Assembly (NCBI RefSeq): GCF_020171625.1
Contig: NZ_JAIUZY010000001.1
Location: forward strand, 496,001-560,000
Direction: 5' to 3'
Origin: Salipiger bermudensis
GTDB lineage: Bacteria > Pseudomonadota > Alphaproteobacteria > Rhodobacterales > Rhodobacteraceae
DNA length: 64,000 bases
Shown here: piece after piece, positions 1 through 8,679 of the stretch
Layout: every line of letters begins with the position of its first letter
Numbering within the stretch: position 1 is the first letter of the stretch
Notes under the pieces: model-generated
Database searches by the model: none
What the model was told of the DNA's origin: nothing
Seen by the model: the letters and a program-made list of their open reading frames with translations, nothing else
Made by a program: the position numbers and the translations under genes

Positions 1-325
1 GGCGTTCTTTGCCGGGATGCCGGCGGGCACCGTCTCGGGCGCGCCCAAGGTGCGTGCGATGGAGATCATCGACGAGCTCGAGCCCGAGAAACGCGGTGTT
101 TATGGCGGCGGCGTGGGCTATTTCAGCGCCGGCGGCGACATGGACATGTGCATCGCGCTGCGCACCGCCATCGTGAAGGACGAGAAGCTCTACATTCAGG
201 CCGGCGGCGGCGTGGTCTATGACAGCGACCCGGAAGCCGAGTACATGGAGACGGTGCACAAATCCAACGCCATCCGCCGCGCGGCGGCGGACGCGGCGCG
301 GTTCACCTCCTCCGGCAATAACTGA
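1..325 (+). CDS. trpE: Anthranilate synthase component I, C-terminal part (5' end outside window)
   Basis: The frame is open from the first base, so the gene starts upstream of the window; about 107 C-terminal residues are present. They carry the chorismate-binding-enzyme signature: AGTVSGAPK near the start, then the ELEP..RG.YGG.VGY block and an [14 protein letters not shown] segment. In TrpE these residues line the chorismate site where chorismate and an amino group give anthranilate in tryptophan synthesis. Other chorismate-binding enzymes (PabB, isochorismate synthase) share the fold, but VSGAPK with GVVYDSDPE fits TrpE best. A strong terminator follows directly, so this is the end of its transcript. 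Confidence 0.9.
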   Translation, partial: AFFAGMPAGTVSGAPKVRAMEIIDELEPEKRGVYGGGVGYFSAGGDMDMCIALRTAIVKDEKLYIQAGGGVVYDSDPEAEYMETVHKSNAIRRAAADAARFTSSGNN

Positions 326-328
326 GAG

Positions 329-355
329 ACGGGCCCACGTGGGCCCGTTTTCTTT
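329..355 (+). terminator. Rho-independent terminator after trpE
   Basis: A perfect GGGCCCACGTGGGCCC palindrome lies six bases after the trpE stop and is followed by a T-rich tract (GTTTTCTTTT). Confidence 0.8.
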
Positions 356-520
356 TGCTGCCCCTGACATTTTCTGCCTCCAGCATCGACGCCCGTCGTG
401 CCTCGCCGGTCCGCGGGGTGGCGACCCTTGCGCGGAATCCCTCGGTTTATCCCGGCCAGAACCGAAGACCGTCAAAGCTGGGTTCGGGCGTTGACAAATC
501 GCCGGCCCGGGGGGCGGACC

Positions 521-620
521 GGCGATGGCGCGCCTCTCGGCGTTTGCCTGCAAACGCCTGCCGGCAACACATCGCTGAACGCGATGTGTGAGAGGCGGCC
601 TGCGGCCTTAATTCCGCGCA
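521..620. repeat. Dispersed structured repeat, copy A
   Basis: About 95 bases are nearly identical to the reverse complement of 43741–43838 (copy B). Internal hairpins are GGCGTTTG..CAAACGCC and ACACATCG..CGATGTGT; the loop between the latter arms differs between copies (CTGAACG versus CAAAATG) while the arms are kept. The stretch fills the gap between the trpE terminator and the convergent nnrDE stop. No coding signal is seen; ORFs across it are chance frames. Confidence 0.75.
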
Positions 621-630
621 GAGACACCGC

Positions 631-2232
631 TCAGAGCAGGTCCGCGAGAACCCCCGGCAGCGCCTCCGGCAGATCCTCGGCGATCAGCCCCGGGCCGAAG
701 GCACGCGCGGCCTCGACATGCAGCCACGCGCCGGCGCTCGCCGCCTCGAAGGCCGCCAGACCGCGCGCCATCAGTCCGCAGATCAGCCCCGAGAGCACGT
801 CGCCCGCGCCCGCTGTCGCAAGCCATGGCGCCGCCCGCTCGCCGACACCGGCGTTCACCGCGCAGCGCCCGTCTGGCGATGCGATCACCGTGTCGGGCCC
901 CTTCAGAAGCACCACGCAGCCCGCCCGCCGCGCCGCCTCGCGGGCCGCGTCCGCGCGGCTGTAGGCCGGGCCGGCCTCGGCCACCTCGCGCAGCCGCGCC
1001 GAGAGATCCGGAAACAACCGGCCGAACTCGCCGCCATGCGGGGTCAGCACGCAGCCCTTGTGCAGCAGGCCGAACAGCTCGCCCGGCTCGTCGGCAAAGG
1101 CCGAGAGCGCGTCGGCATCGAGCAGCGTCGGGCGTTCTGCCTCGAGCGCCACGGGCACCAGCGCCTGCGCCCGCTCGAGCCCCAGCCCCGGCCCGAGGCA
1201 GAGCGCGTTGAGCCGGTCGTCCTCGAGCAGTTCCGAAAGCTCTTCGCCGCCCTCGACCCGGCGCAGCATCAGCGCGGTGATCTGCGCGGCGATCTCCATC
1301 TGGGCCGCACCGGGCGCGCCCAGAGTCACCAGCCCCGCGCCCACGCGCAGCGCCGCGCGGGCCGAGAGCCGTGCCGCGCCGGTGCGCCCGAACCCGCCCG
1401 ACAGCACCAGCGCGTGGCCATGGCTGAACTTATGACCGCCCGCCTTGGCCAGCCCCGCGGGCGCCGTCACCTCGGCGACGCGCTCGCTGCGCGGCGCGCG
1501 CGAGCGGCGCTGCTCCAGCCCGATCGGCACCACGACCACGGTGCCGCAGAGATCGGGCCCTTCGTCGAGCACATGACCCAGCTTGCGCGCGTGGAAGGTC
1601 ACGGTCAGGTCAGCCGCCGCCGAGGCGGCCTCGAGCACCTCCGGCAGGCCCACGAAATGCTCGTCGCGCAGCACCCGTCCGCTGTCGCTGCACAGCCCGC
1701 TCGGCAGGTCCACGGCGACGATCAGGGGCGTCCAGTCCGGGCGCTCGCTGGCGCTGATCGCGGCCCCCTCGCCGCGCAGCTCTGCCAGATCCAGAAGTGT
1801 CGCACCGAGATCGGCGATGGGACGGCTCAGGCCGGTGCCGAAGAGCGCATCGACCACCAGTGCCGCGCGCCGGCTCGAGGCCTCGAAGCCCGGCTCGAGC
1901 GGCAGGATCGGGCCGATCTCCTGCCAGCGTTCGGCGTTGCGCCGCGCATCCGTCGGCAGCCGCTCGAGCGCGCCGTAGAGGTAGAGCTCGACCTCCCAGC
2001 CGCGCGCCGCCAGAAGCCGTGCGATGACGAAGCCGTCGCCGCCATTGTTTCCCGGCCCGCACAGCACCACGGCCCGGTGCGCGCGACGGGAAAGCTCGGG
2101 CCAGTGCCGGAACACCGCCTCCACCACGCCTGCCCCGGCACGCTCCATCAGCTCGAGCCCGGTGGCCTCGCCCGAGTTGATCGCCGCGGTCTCGATCGCG
2201 CGCATCTGCGCCGCCGTCAGGAGATCTGCCAT
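631..2232 (-). CDS. nnr: Bifunctional NAD(P)H-hydrate epimerase / ADP-dependent dehydratase
   Basis: A two-domain repair enzyme for hydrated NAD(P)H. The N-terminal YjeF-type epimerase domain (about residues 1–225) has the GPGNNGGDG loop at 59–67. The C-terminal ribokinase-like dehydratase domain has a LLDADAL segment and an ATAGAGDVLSG anion-hole motif near the end. At 533 residues it matches the fused bacterial form. I chose the ATG at 2232 because GAGGTGG lies five bases before it; an in-frame GTG three codons upstream lacks such a site. The gene diverges from glnB, a common arrangement in Rhodobacteraceae. Confidence 0.93.
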   Translation of the reverse strand: MADLLTAAQMRAIETAAINSGEATGLELMERAGAGVVEAVFRHWPELSRRAHRAVVLCGPGNNGGDGFVIARLLAARGWEVELYLYGALERLPTDARRNAERWQEIGPILPLEPGFEASSRRAALVVDALFGTGLSRPIADLGATLLDLAELRGEGAAISASERPDWTPLIVAVDLPSGLCSDSGRVLRDEHFVGLPEVLEAASAAADLTVTFHARKLGHVLDEGPDLCGTVVVVPIGLEQRRSRAPRSERVAEVTAPAGLAKAGGHKFSHGHALVLSGGFGRTGAARLSARAALRVGAGLVTLGAPGAAQMEIAAQITALMLRRVEGGEELSELLEDDRLNALCLGPGLGLERAQALVPVALEAERPTLLDADALSAFADEPGELFGLLHKGCVLTPHGGEFGRLFPDLSARLREVAEAGPAYSRADAAREAARRAGCVVLLKGPDTVIASPDGRCAVNAGVGERAAPWLATAGAGDVLSGLICGLMARGLAAFEAASAGAWLHVEAARAFGPGLIAEDLPEALPGVLADLL

Positions 2233-2275
2233 GTGTTCCACCTCAAGTTTTCATTTCGCCCATTCTGAAGGCATG

Positions 2276-2303
2276 TTGCGTAAAATTCGCGCGCTCGTTA
2301 CAA
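2276..2303 (+). promoter_or_regulatory. Possible sigma-70 promoter for glnB-glnA
   Basis: TTGCGT and TTACAA hexamers are 16 bases apart in the nnr–glnB divergent gap, about 100 bases before glnB. The match is moderate. I found no convincing TGCACC-N5-GGTGCA NtrC dyad in this gap. Confidence 0.3.
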
Positions 2304-2402
2304 ATCGCCCTATGCACCCCCTGCCCCCTTAGGCTATCCGATTGTGGCCGCCGGGCAGAAATGATCTGGCAGGGTCCGACACGGGATTACGAGGAGAAAT
2401 AG

Positions 2403-2744
<342 letters not shown>

Positions 2745-2808
2745 GCGCGGCACGAGCGGCCGAACAATAATCATACCGGACCCAAAGTCACAGAAAGGGA
2801 AGATGGGA

Positions 2809-4215
2809 ATGAGCATCAAAGACGTTCTCAAGCTGATGAAGGACGAGGAGGTCGCTTACGTCGACATCCGCTTCACCGATCCGCGCGGCAAGCTGCAGCA
2901 CGTGACGGTGATTGCCGATGAGGTCGACGAGGATTTCCTCGAGGAAGGCTTCATGTTCGACGGTTCCTCCATCGCTGGCTGGAAGTCGATCGAAGCATCC
3001 GACATGAAGCTGATGCCCGACCCCGACAGCGTCTATATCGATCCGTTCTACGCCGAGAAGACCCTCTGCGTGCACTGCTCGGTGGTCGAACCCGACACCG
3101 GCGAAGCCTACGATCGCGACCCGCGCGGCACCGCCCAGAAGGCCGAAGCCTACCTCAAGGCATCCGGCATCGGCGACACCGCGTTCATGGGTCCGGAAGC
3201 GGAATTCTTCCTGTTCGACGACGTGAAGTTCTCGGTCTCGATGAACAAGGTCTCCTACGAGGTCGACGCGCTCGATGCCGCGTGGAACAGCGACACCGAC
3301 TACGAGATGGGCAACTCCGGTCACCGTCCGGGCATCAAGGGTGGCTACTTCCCGGTCAACCCGATCGACGATGCGCAGGACCTGCGCTCCGAGATGCTGT
3401 CGACCATGAAGCGCATCGGCATGAAGGTCGACAAGCACCACCACGAGGTGGCGTCGTGCCAGCACGAGCTTGGCCTGATCTTCGGCACCGTCACCAAGCA
3501 GGCTGACGAGCTTCAGAAGTACAAGTACATCATCCACAACGTGGCGCAGGCCTACGGCAAGTCGGCAACCTTCATGCCTAAGCCGATCGCCGGCGACAAC
3601 GGCACCGGCATGCACGTGAACATGTCGATCTGGAAGGACGGCAAGCCGCTCTTCGCAGGCGACAAGTACGCCGACCTGTCGCAGGAAGCCCTGTGGTATA
3701 TCGGTGGCCTGCTCAAGCACGCCAAGGCGCTCAACGCCTTCACCAACCCGTCGACCAACTCCTACAAGCGTCTGGTCCCGGGCTTCGAGGCCCCCGTCCT
3801 GCGCGCCTACTCGGCCCGCAACCGGTCGGGCTGCGTTCGTATCCCGTGGGCGGAATCGCCCAAGGCCAAGCGCGTGGAAGCCCGCTTCCCCGATCCGTCG
3901 TCGAACCCCTACCTGTGCTTCGCGGCGCTCCTGATGGCCGGCCTCGACGGCATCAAGAACAAGATCGATCCGGGCGAAGCCATGGACAAGAACCTCTACG
4001 ACCTGCCGCCGGAGGAGCTCGAGGGCATCCCGACCGTCTGCGGCTCGCTGCGTGAGGCTCTGGACGAGCTGAAGGCCGACATGGACTTCCTGCTGGCCGG
4101 TGACGTGTTCACCAAGGACCAGATCCAGGGCTATATCGACCTGAAGATGGAAGAGCTCGAGCAGTACGAAATGACCCCGCACCCGGTCGAGTTCAAGCTG
4201 TACTACAGCTGCTGA
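2809..4215 (+). CDS. glnA: Type I glutamine synthetase
   Basis: Catalyses glutamate + NH3 + ATP to glutamine in the cytoplasm as a dodecamer. Seen: the N-terminal [15 protein letters not shown] block, FDGSSI latch, GPEAEFF metal-binding motif, NGTGMHVN, and [10 protein letters not shown] near residue 397, whose Tyr is the adenylylation site of GSI-beta enzymes. The start at 2809 (MSIKD) gives 468 residues, the normal length, with AAGGGAAG about seven bases upstream; the ATG two codons earlier overlaps that site. Co-oriented with glnB and followed by a terminator. Regulation by GlnE adenylylation is expected from the Tyr motif. Confidence 0.96.
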   Translation: MSIKDVLKLMKDEEVAYVDIRFTDPRGKLQHVTVIADEVDEDFLEEGFMFDGSSIAGWKSIEASDMKLMPDPDSVYIDPFYAEKTLCVHCSVVEPDTGEAYDRDPRGTAQKAEAYLKASGIGDTAFMGPEAEFFLFDDVKFSVSMNKVSYEVDALDAAWNSDTDYEMGNSGHRPGIKGGYFPVNPIDDAQDLRSEMLSTMKRIGMKVDKHHHEVASCQHELGLIFGTVTKQADELQKYKYIIHNVAQAYGKSATFMPKPIAGDNGTGMHVNMSIWKDGKPLFAGDKYADLSQEALWYIGGLLKHAKALNAFTNPSTNSYKRLVPGFEAPVLRAYSARNRSGCVRIPWAESPKAKRVEARFPDPSSNPYLCFAALLMAGLDGIKNKIDPGEAMDKNLYDLPPEELEGIPTVCGSLREALDELKADMDFLLAGDVFTKDQIQGYIDLKMEELEQYEMTPHPVEFKLYYSC

Positions 4216-4236
4216 TCTTAGCGGATCCATTCGGGA

Positions 4237-4262
4237 AAGGGCGCCTTCGGGCGCCCTTTTTC
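4237..4262 (+). terminator. Rho-independent terminator after glnA
   Basis: GGGCGCC-TTCG-GGCGCCC stem-loop followed by TTTTTCG, about 20 bases past the glnA stop. Confidence 0.9.
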
Positions 4263-4635
4263 GTTGCGCAGGAGCTGTTTCGCCGTGACGGCGCGTCGAC
4301 CTCCCCCATCAGTCGGTGTGGGCGGGCGTGAGGTGCTGCGCGGAGTACGCTGTGTGTATGCCGCCGGTCGTCTTGCGGCGCGCCTCACACGCCACAGAGG
4401 CGCAGCGCTGCGTGGCGAACGTCGCGAACGGGGGCACGGCAAACGGCGGCGCGGTCGGCGTGGGTCGCGTCCATCCTCCCTAGAGTGCGGGGAACTGCGC
4501 GCTCTCAGCCCCTTCGGACGGCGGGCACGTCGGCGGAGTTTCCACCCTCGGACGGGCGCCTCTACATTTCTATTTGCCGCCCCGCGGTGCCGAGCTACCG
4601 TGTCTGCCAACTCGAAACGAATTGGAGAACCAAGA
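4263..4635. other. Intergenic region between glnA and the transglycosylase gene
   Basis: About 370 bases without a credible gene. A long frame here is continuous with the downstream gene, but its translation is Arg/Gly/Ser-rich without domain character, and the secretion signal begins only at 4636. It probably holds the promoter of the transglycosylase gene; I could not fix one. Confidence 0.5.
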
Positions 4636-5448
4636 ATGTTCCGCCGGGTATTCAAACTTGCCGCAGCCATCAGCCTTGGGCTCGCCACGGCAGGCACCGT
4701 CCAAGCCGCCACATGTGGCAACAACGCCAGCGGCTTCGACGCGTGGAAGCAGGCCTTTGCCGCCGAGGCGCAGCGCGCCGGGGTCGGCCAGCGCGGCATT
4801 CAGGCGCTGATGAATGCGCAGTATTCCACCACCACCATTTCGGCGGACCGCAATCAGAAGGGCGTGAAATATGCGCTCAACGATTTCATCCGCATCCGTC
4901 TCGGATCGCTCGACGGGTTTGCCGCAACCGGGCGCAAACGCGTTCAGAGCAACCCGCAGTTCTATTCGTCCATTGAGCAGCGTTACGGCGTTCCGGCGGG
5001 CATTCTCGTGGCGATCCACGGCATGGAGACCGGCTTTGGCCGCACCATGGGCAGCGTGCCGGTGGTCTCCTCGATCAGCACCGTGGCCTATGATTGCCGC
5101 CGTTCGTCCTTCTTCACGCCGCACGCGCTCGCCGCGCTGCAGATGGTCGATCGCGGGATGTTGTCGCCGAGCCAGAAGGGCGCGGCCCATGGCGAGCTCG
5201 GACACACCCAGTTCCTGCCCGGCAACGCCATGCGCTACGGCGTCGACGGCAACGGCGATGGCCGCGTCGATTTCTACAACGAGTGGGACGCGCTGGCCTC
5301 GACCGCCAACTTCCTGCGCCAGAAGGGATGGCAGCCGGGTCAGCCCTATCAGGAAGGCACCGCGAACTTCCGCGTGCTGAACGAGTGGAACGCCGCCACC
5401 GTCTACCAGCAGGCCATCGCCCTCGCGGCGGAGCGCATCGACCGCTAA
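4636..5448 (+). CDS. Lytic murein transglycosylase, MltB family
   Basis: A secreted peptidoglycan lytic transglycosylase of 270 residues. Residues 1–24 form a signal peptide (basic start, hydrophobic core, VQA end). The family core follows: AIHGMETGFGRTMG, with catalytic Glu131, and GHTQFLPGNAMRYGVDGNGD preceding DFYNEWDALASTANFL. It lacks the C-terminal peptidoglycan-binding domain of some relatives. The ATG at 4636 has GGAG about ten bases upstream and coincides with the signal peptide, so the much longer upstream frame is rejected. A Cys lies at residue 27, but the preceding residues are not a convincing lipobox, so a soluble periplasmic form is favoured. Confidence 0.88.
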   Translation: MFRRVFKLAAAISLGLATAGTVQAATCGNNASGFDAWKQAFAAEAQRAGVGQRGIQALMNAQYSTTTISADRNQKGVKYALNDFIRIRLGSLDGFAATGRKRVQSNPQFYSSIEQRYGVPAGILVAIHGMETGFGRTMGSVPVVSSISTVAYDCRRSSFFTPHALAALQMVDRGMLSPSQKGAAHGELGHTQFLPGNAMRYGVDGNGDGRVDFYNEWDALASTANFLRQKGWQPGQPYQEGTANFRVLNEWNAATVYQQAIALAAERIDR

Positions 5449-5469
5449 GCCCGGTCCTAAACCGGTTCG

Positions 5470-5530
5470 GTGGACGGGGTACCATGGCTGGCGATGGTTA
5501 ATGTCGCATTAAGGCCACCACCCCGTCCAC
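5470..5530 (+). promoter_or_regulatory. CtrA-like box inside a 10-bp inverted repeat
   Basis: TTAATGTCGCATTAA at 5498–5512 matches the full CtrA consensus TTAA-N7-TTAA. It is enclosed by arms GTGGACGGGG (5470–5479) and CCCCGTCCAC (5521–5530). The box lies about 90 bases upstream of the TTG start at 5600. Confidence 0.5.
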
Positions 5531-5599
5531 TGACGGTCATAGTCTCTGAATATCTCGTTCGCATTGTAAGTGTTTAACGAGTTCAGGGAGGCCACAGCA

Positions 5600-6364
5600 T
5601 TGGGCCATACAGAGACACCGCACGCCGGCATTTTTCTCACCCATGACATTGTGCTGAGCGACAGGCAGTTGCTCAGCGACGCAGCGCAGGTGTTAAGACG
5701 CCTCGACTGCGCTTCTGGTCGGGCGATCCGCCGTTCGAGGAAACGGGCCGCACTGATGGCCGATCATCTCGGAATCGCCGTGCGCGTTCAGCGCCTTCCC
5801 GGCGAAGCGCCCTACCTCTCGGTTCGGGTTCTTAACCGCAATGACAAGCAGGCCGACGACACGCTCGCCCGCCGGATCCTGTCCCAGACCGTCCGCGGAA
5901 TGCTCTCGCATATCCCCGTCGAGACCATCGACTGGTACGACCGCGAGACACTGATTGAGCCCGACGAGTTTCGCGAGATTTTCCGCCCGGACCCGGCCGA
6001 GAGCGATTACAGACCGTCCCAGCCGCCGCATGTTGACTTCGCCGCGGCCGAGCACCTGCGCAGCATGATGACGGTCGCCAGCGCGCCGGTCCCCGCCGAG
6101 GCGCCCCGTGCAGATGCCCCGAGTGTCGATGCGCCCGCGCCCGTGGCCCAGCGGCAGGCCCCCGAGGGGGCGCTGGCGGAAGGCTCGGGCGAGAGGCGGC
6201 GTGGCTTAGTGACCGGCCTCATGCGCGCCCCGCGCCTGCTCTGGAATTTGTGCTGCGAGGTGGACGTGCGATTGATCTCTCAGATCACGGCGATCGTGGC
6301 GCTACTGGTCGCGCTGCAGAACGCACAGGTCCTGCACGACCTTCTGGCGCCCATCATGCGCTAA
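5600..6364 (+). CDS. Hypothetical protein with C-terminal membrane helix
   Basis: 254 residues; I do not recognise the family. The first ~130 residues look globular and charged. A Pro/Ala-rich low-complexity linker (about 155–200) follows, then a basic patch and one hydrophobic helix near the C-terminus (LISQITAIVALLVALQNA), suggesting a tail-anchored inner-membrane protein. The start is the TTG at 5600: AGGGAGG sits eight bases upstream, better than the GTG at 5570. A CtrA-like site precedes it, so cell-cycle or differentiation control is possible (inference). The stop overlaps the convergent downstream gene by 11 bases. Confidence 0.7.
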   Translation: MGHTETPHAGIFLTHDIVLSDRQLLSDAAQVLRRLDCASGRAIRRSRKRAALMADHLGIAVRVQRLPGEAPYLSVRVLNRNDKQADDTLARRILSQTVRGMLSHIPVETIDWYDRETLIEPDEFREIFRPDPAESDYRPSQPPHVDFAAAEHLRSMMTVASAPVPAEAPRADAPSVDAPAPVAQRQAPEGALAEGSGERRRGLVTGLMRAPRLLWNLCCEVDVRLISQITAIVALLVALQNAQVLHDLLAPIMR

Positions 6365-7100
6365 GGGCGAGCGCCCGCGCGCGGTCCATGACGTAGGTGT
6401 GGATCGAGAACACCACCGCGCGGGTCTCTGGCAAGCGGAGAAGGCACTGCCGCTCGGTGCGAAAGTACGGCGCGGTCTCCGGGTCCGAGCGATCGTCATT
6501 GTCGCGCCGGGGGCCGGGCTGGAACAGCGTCGGATCGTCGTACCAGAGCCGGTTGAACCGCATCAGCGGGCGCCCGGGCTGTACCCCGTCGAACAGCCGC
6601 TGCACGCGGGCCGCGAGAGTGGCGTCATATTCGGGGATCGGCACATGGATCTCGGTGAGCGGGCGCATCATCTTTTGCGCCAGCCGCCAGCCGGCAGGAA
6701 AGCACAGCACCGCCCCCGTGAGCACGTGCTCGGCCTCGCCGTCCGTCTTTTCGAGCAGGCAGAGGTCTTCCTGCACCAGCCGGCCCAGCGTGCCCAACGG
6801 GTCGGCCCGGTCGAGCGTGACCTGCCCGCCATCCGGGCGCACGACCCGCGCGCCATCTCGGGCAAAGCCATTCGGAAGATGCGAGAGCACCACCTCCAGC
6901 AGCTCGTCCGCCGACGGGCGGGCGCGCTCGGACAGCGCCAGCACCGCATCGCGATTGGTGTCGAGCAGATGCTCGCGAGCCGCCATCTGCCCGGCATAGG
7001 CCTCATCGACAAGCAGCCAGTCCGACATGGGAACCGGGCCGATATCGGGCAGCGGCCGCGAGACCGACAGGTCGAAGGGAAGGCGCTCTTGCAGGGGCAT
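6354..7100 (-). CDS. Heme-dependent oxidative N-demethylase family protein (DUF3445)
   Basis: 248 residues with the DUF3445 pattern: an N-terminal W-L-x-x-D segment, the LCFPAGWRLAQKM core, an IHVPIPEY block, and a C-terminal FRTERQCLLRLPETRAVVFSI run. Characterised members of this family are heme-containing oxidases that demethylate dimethylamine-type substrates; whether this one does is not shown by sequence. No methylamine genes are adjacent. Convergent with and overlapping the 3' end of the unknown gene on the plus strand. Confidence 0.8.
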   Translation of the reverse strand: MPLQERLPFDLSVSRPLPDIGPVPMSDWLLVDEAYAGQMAAREHLLDTNRDAVLALSERARPSADELLEVVLSHLPNGFARDGARVVRPDGGQVTLDRADPLGTLGRLVQEDLCLLEKTDGEAEHVLTGAVLCFPAGWRLAQKMMRPLTEIHVPIPEYDATLAARVQRLFDGVQPGRPLMRFNRLWYDDPTLFQPGPRRDNDDRSDPETAPYFRTERQCLLRLPETRAVVFSIHTYVMDRARALALSA

Positions 7101-7157
7101 GTCACAGGGCTAGCGCCACGGCGGGCGCCCTGCAAGACGCGACGGCGTGGCGCGCAA

Positions 7158-7190
7158 CGAAAAGCGGCGCGGGAAGGCCCCGCGCCGCTT
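7158..7190 (-). terminator. Rho-independent terminator after bioY
   Basis: Stem AAGCGGCGCGGG / CCCGCGCCGCTT; read on the minus strand it ends in a short T run. It lies 27 bases past the bioY stop. Confidence 0.75.
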
Positions 7191-7216
7191 GATCTGCTTT
7201 GCTCTGAGGCGACGGC

Positions 7217-7816
7217 TCAGCCGCGGGCGCGGCCCAGGGCCTTCCATGCCAGCGGCAGGGTCATCGCGGCCAGCGCCAGCTTCACCGCGTCACCGACGAG
7301 GAACGGGGTCAGGCCCCACTCGAGGATCGGCTTGTCCCAGCCATAGAGCATACCGAGCCAGATCAGGCCGGGCACGTAGATCAGGGCGTTGCCGAGCAGC
7401 ATCGCACCGGCCATCTTGGGCGCCGAGCGGTCCCAGCCGGCGCGCGCCAGCGTGCCGAGCAGCAGCACCGCCATGACCCAGCCCACGAGATAGCCGCCGG
7501 TGCCGCCCATCATGTAGGTCAGGCCGTTGGACTCGGCCGAGCTGCCGGCGAAAACGTCGTAGCCAAGCGCACCCACCAGCATGTAGCCGAGGATGGTCAC
7601 GAGGCCGAGCCGCGCGCCATAGGCGGCGCCGAGGGTCAGCACGCCGAAGGTGCCCATGGTGATCGGCACCGGCCACATCGGCACCTTGATCTTGGCCATG
7701 ATCGCCAGAAAGGCGATGCCGGCCACCACGAGGGCAGCCTGCTTGAGGCGCAGGGCGGTGCCTTCCGTGGCACCGAAGCTTTCCACCAGAACGGAGCGGT
7801 TCTGTGCGATGGTCAT
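7217..7816 (-). CDS. bioY: Biotin transporter S component BioY
   Basis: A 199-residue integral membrane protein with about six hydrophobic segments. It carries the BioY signatures PVPITMGTFGVLTLGAAYG in the first half and GGTGGYLVGW in the second, which form the biotin pocket of energy-coupling-factor transporters. No bioM/bioN (EcfA/T) genes are adjacent, so it is either a solitary BioY or shares a module encoded elsewhere. The start was set at the ATG giving MTIAQNRSVL; longer frames add charged sequence without a hydrophobic signal. Confidence 0.9.
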   Translation of the reverse strand: MTIAQNRSVLVESFGATEGTALRLKQAALVVAGIAFLAIMAKIKVPMWPVPITMGTFGVLTLGAAYGARLGLVTILGYMLVGALGYDVFAGSSAESNGLTYMMGGTGGYLVGWVMAVLLLGTLARAGWDRSAPKMAGAMLLGNALIYVPGLIWLGMLYGWDKPILEWGLTPFLVGDAVKLALAAMTLPLAWKALGRARG

Positions 7817-7855
7817 CGGGTGTCCCCCTTTTTTCATCTCCATTGCCTCAGGTTT

Positions 7856-7872
7856 TGCACCAAGGCGGTGCA
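7856..7872. promoter_or_regulatory. NtrC-type dyad upstream of bioY
   Basis: TGCACCAAGGCGGTGCA has arms TGCACC/GGTGCA with a 5-base spacer, the geometry of classical NtrC enhancer sites. It lies about 40 bases before the bioY start. A single site of unknown function. Confidence 0.3.
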
Positions 7873-8048
7873 CACCGCAAGCCGTGACAGAGCCGTCATG
7901 TGCGCTTAATTTGCAAACTCGGCCTTTGCAGGCGCAAAGTGTCGCCCTGCCCGGCCCGCGCCTTTGGGGCTCGGGTGCACGGTCATGGCTTGCCGCTGCG
8001 TACGCGCGGTGTCAGGTTCTGGGCGGTCCATTCAACCCCGAGGCGCAG

Positions 8049-8393
8049 ATGTCCACGCCGGTCTCCTCCATCCGCAATCTGGGCCCCGCCGTCGAGGCGG
8101 CCTGCGCTCGCGCCGGCATTTCTGACGCGGAGACGCTGAGAAAGATCGGCGCGCATGACGCCTATGGCCGGATGCTGCGCACCGGTACGAAACCGCATTT
8201 CATCGGGTACTACGTGCTGCACATGGCGCTTCAGGGCCGGCCATGGAACGATTGCCGGGGCAAGGAGAAGGACGACCTGCGGCTGCAGTTCGATGCGCTC
8301 TGTGCCGAGATCACGGGCCGAAGCAATGCGCCCTCGGCTCTCGAGGCGGCACTTGACGAGATCGGGGTGATCGAGCGGCGCAAAGGAGGCTGA
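8049..8393 (+). CDS. TfoX C-terminal domain-like protein
   Basis: 114 residues. The opening SSIRNLGPAVEAACARAGISDAETLRKIGAHDAYGRM follows the pattern of the TfoX/Sxy C-terminal domain (NLGP, a-x-GI, LR..GA..AY), continued by a short helical segment with the GRPWND turn. The N-terminal TfoX domain is missing, as in many stand-alone alphaproteobacterial copies, so a role in competence should not be assumed. Start ATG at 8049; a longer upstream frame is antisense to bioY and rejected. Diverges from bioY. Confidence 0.72.
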   Translation: MSTPVSSIRNLGPAVEAACARAGISDAETLRKIGAHDAYGRMLRTGTKPHFIGYYVLHMALQGRPWNDCRGKEKDDLRLQFDALCAEITGRSNAPSALEAALDEIGVIERRKGG

Positions 8394-8503
8394 CGCGCCT
8401 CCTAGATACGGGCCTGCGGGGCCGCTGTAAGGTGTCCGGGGGAACTCTGCACGGGGGGATCACGTTGATTTGCGAACGTCACACGCATCGGAGGCCCTAC
8501 CCC

Positions 8504-8674
8504 ATGGACCTTATTCGCATCATCGTCGCCATCCTGCTGCCGCCGCTCGGCGTTTTCCTGCAGGTCGGCCTAGGCAAGCATTTCTGGATCAACATCCTGC
8601 TCACGCTTCTGGGTTACATCCCCGGCATCGTCCACGCCGTTTGGATCATCGCCCGGACGCCCGAACACGCGTGA
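8504..8674 (+). CDS. YqaE/Pmp3 family small membrane protein
   Basis: 56 residues with two hydrophobic helices: MDLIRIIVAILLPPLGVFLQVG and an ILLTLLGYIPGIVHAVWII segment. The LPP.GVFLQ.G motif and the IPGI.HA turn are diagnostic of the Pmp3/YqaE proteolipid family, linked in other organisms to membrane potential under salt or cold stress. GGAGG lies nine bases before the ATG. It abuts the next gene: the stop overlaps a GTG in that frame. Confidence 0.9.
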   Translation: MDLIRIIVAILLPPLGVFLQVGLGKHFWINILLTLLGYIPGIVHAVWIIARTPEHA

Positions 8675-8679
8675 TCGCC

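Noticed and set aside
521-620. CRISPR or tandem array
   Set aside because: The repeat occurs as two distant inverted single copies without spacers; no regularly spaced repeats exist anywhere in the window.
4264-4635. N-terminal extension of the transglycosylase frame to 4264
   Set aside because: No ribosome site and no domain character; a proper signal peptide begins at 4636.
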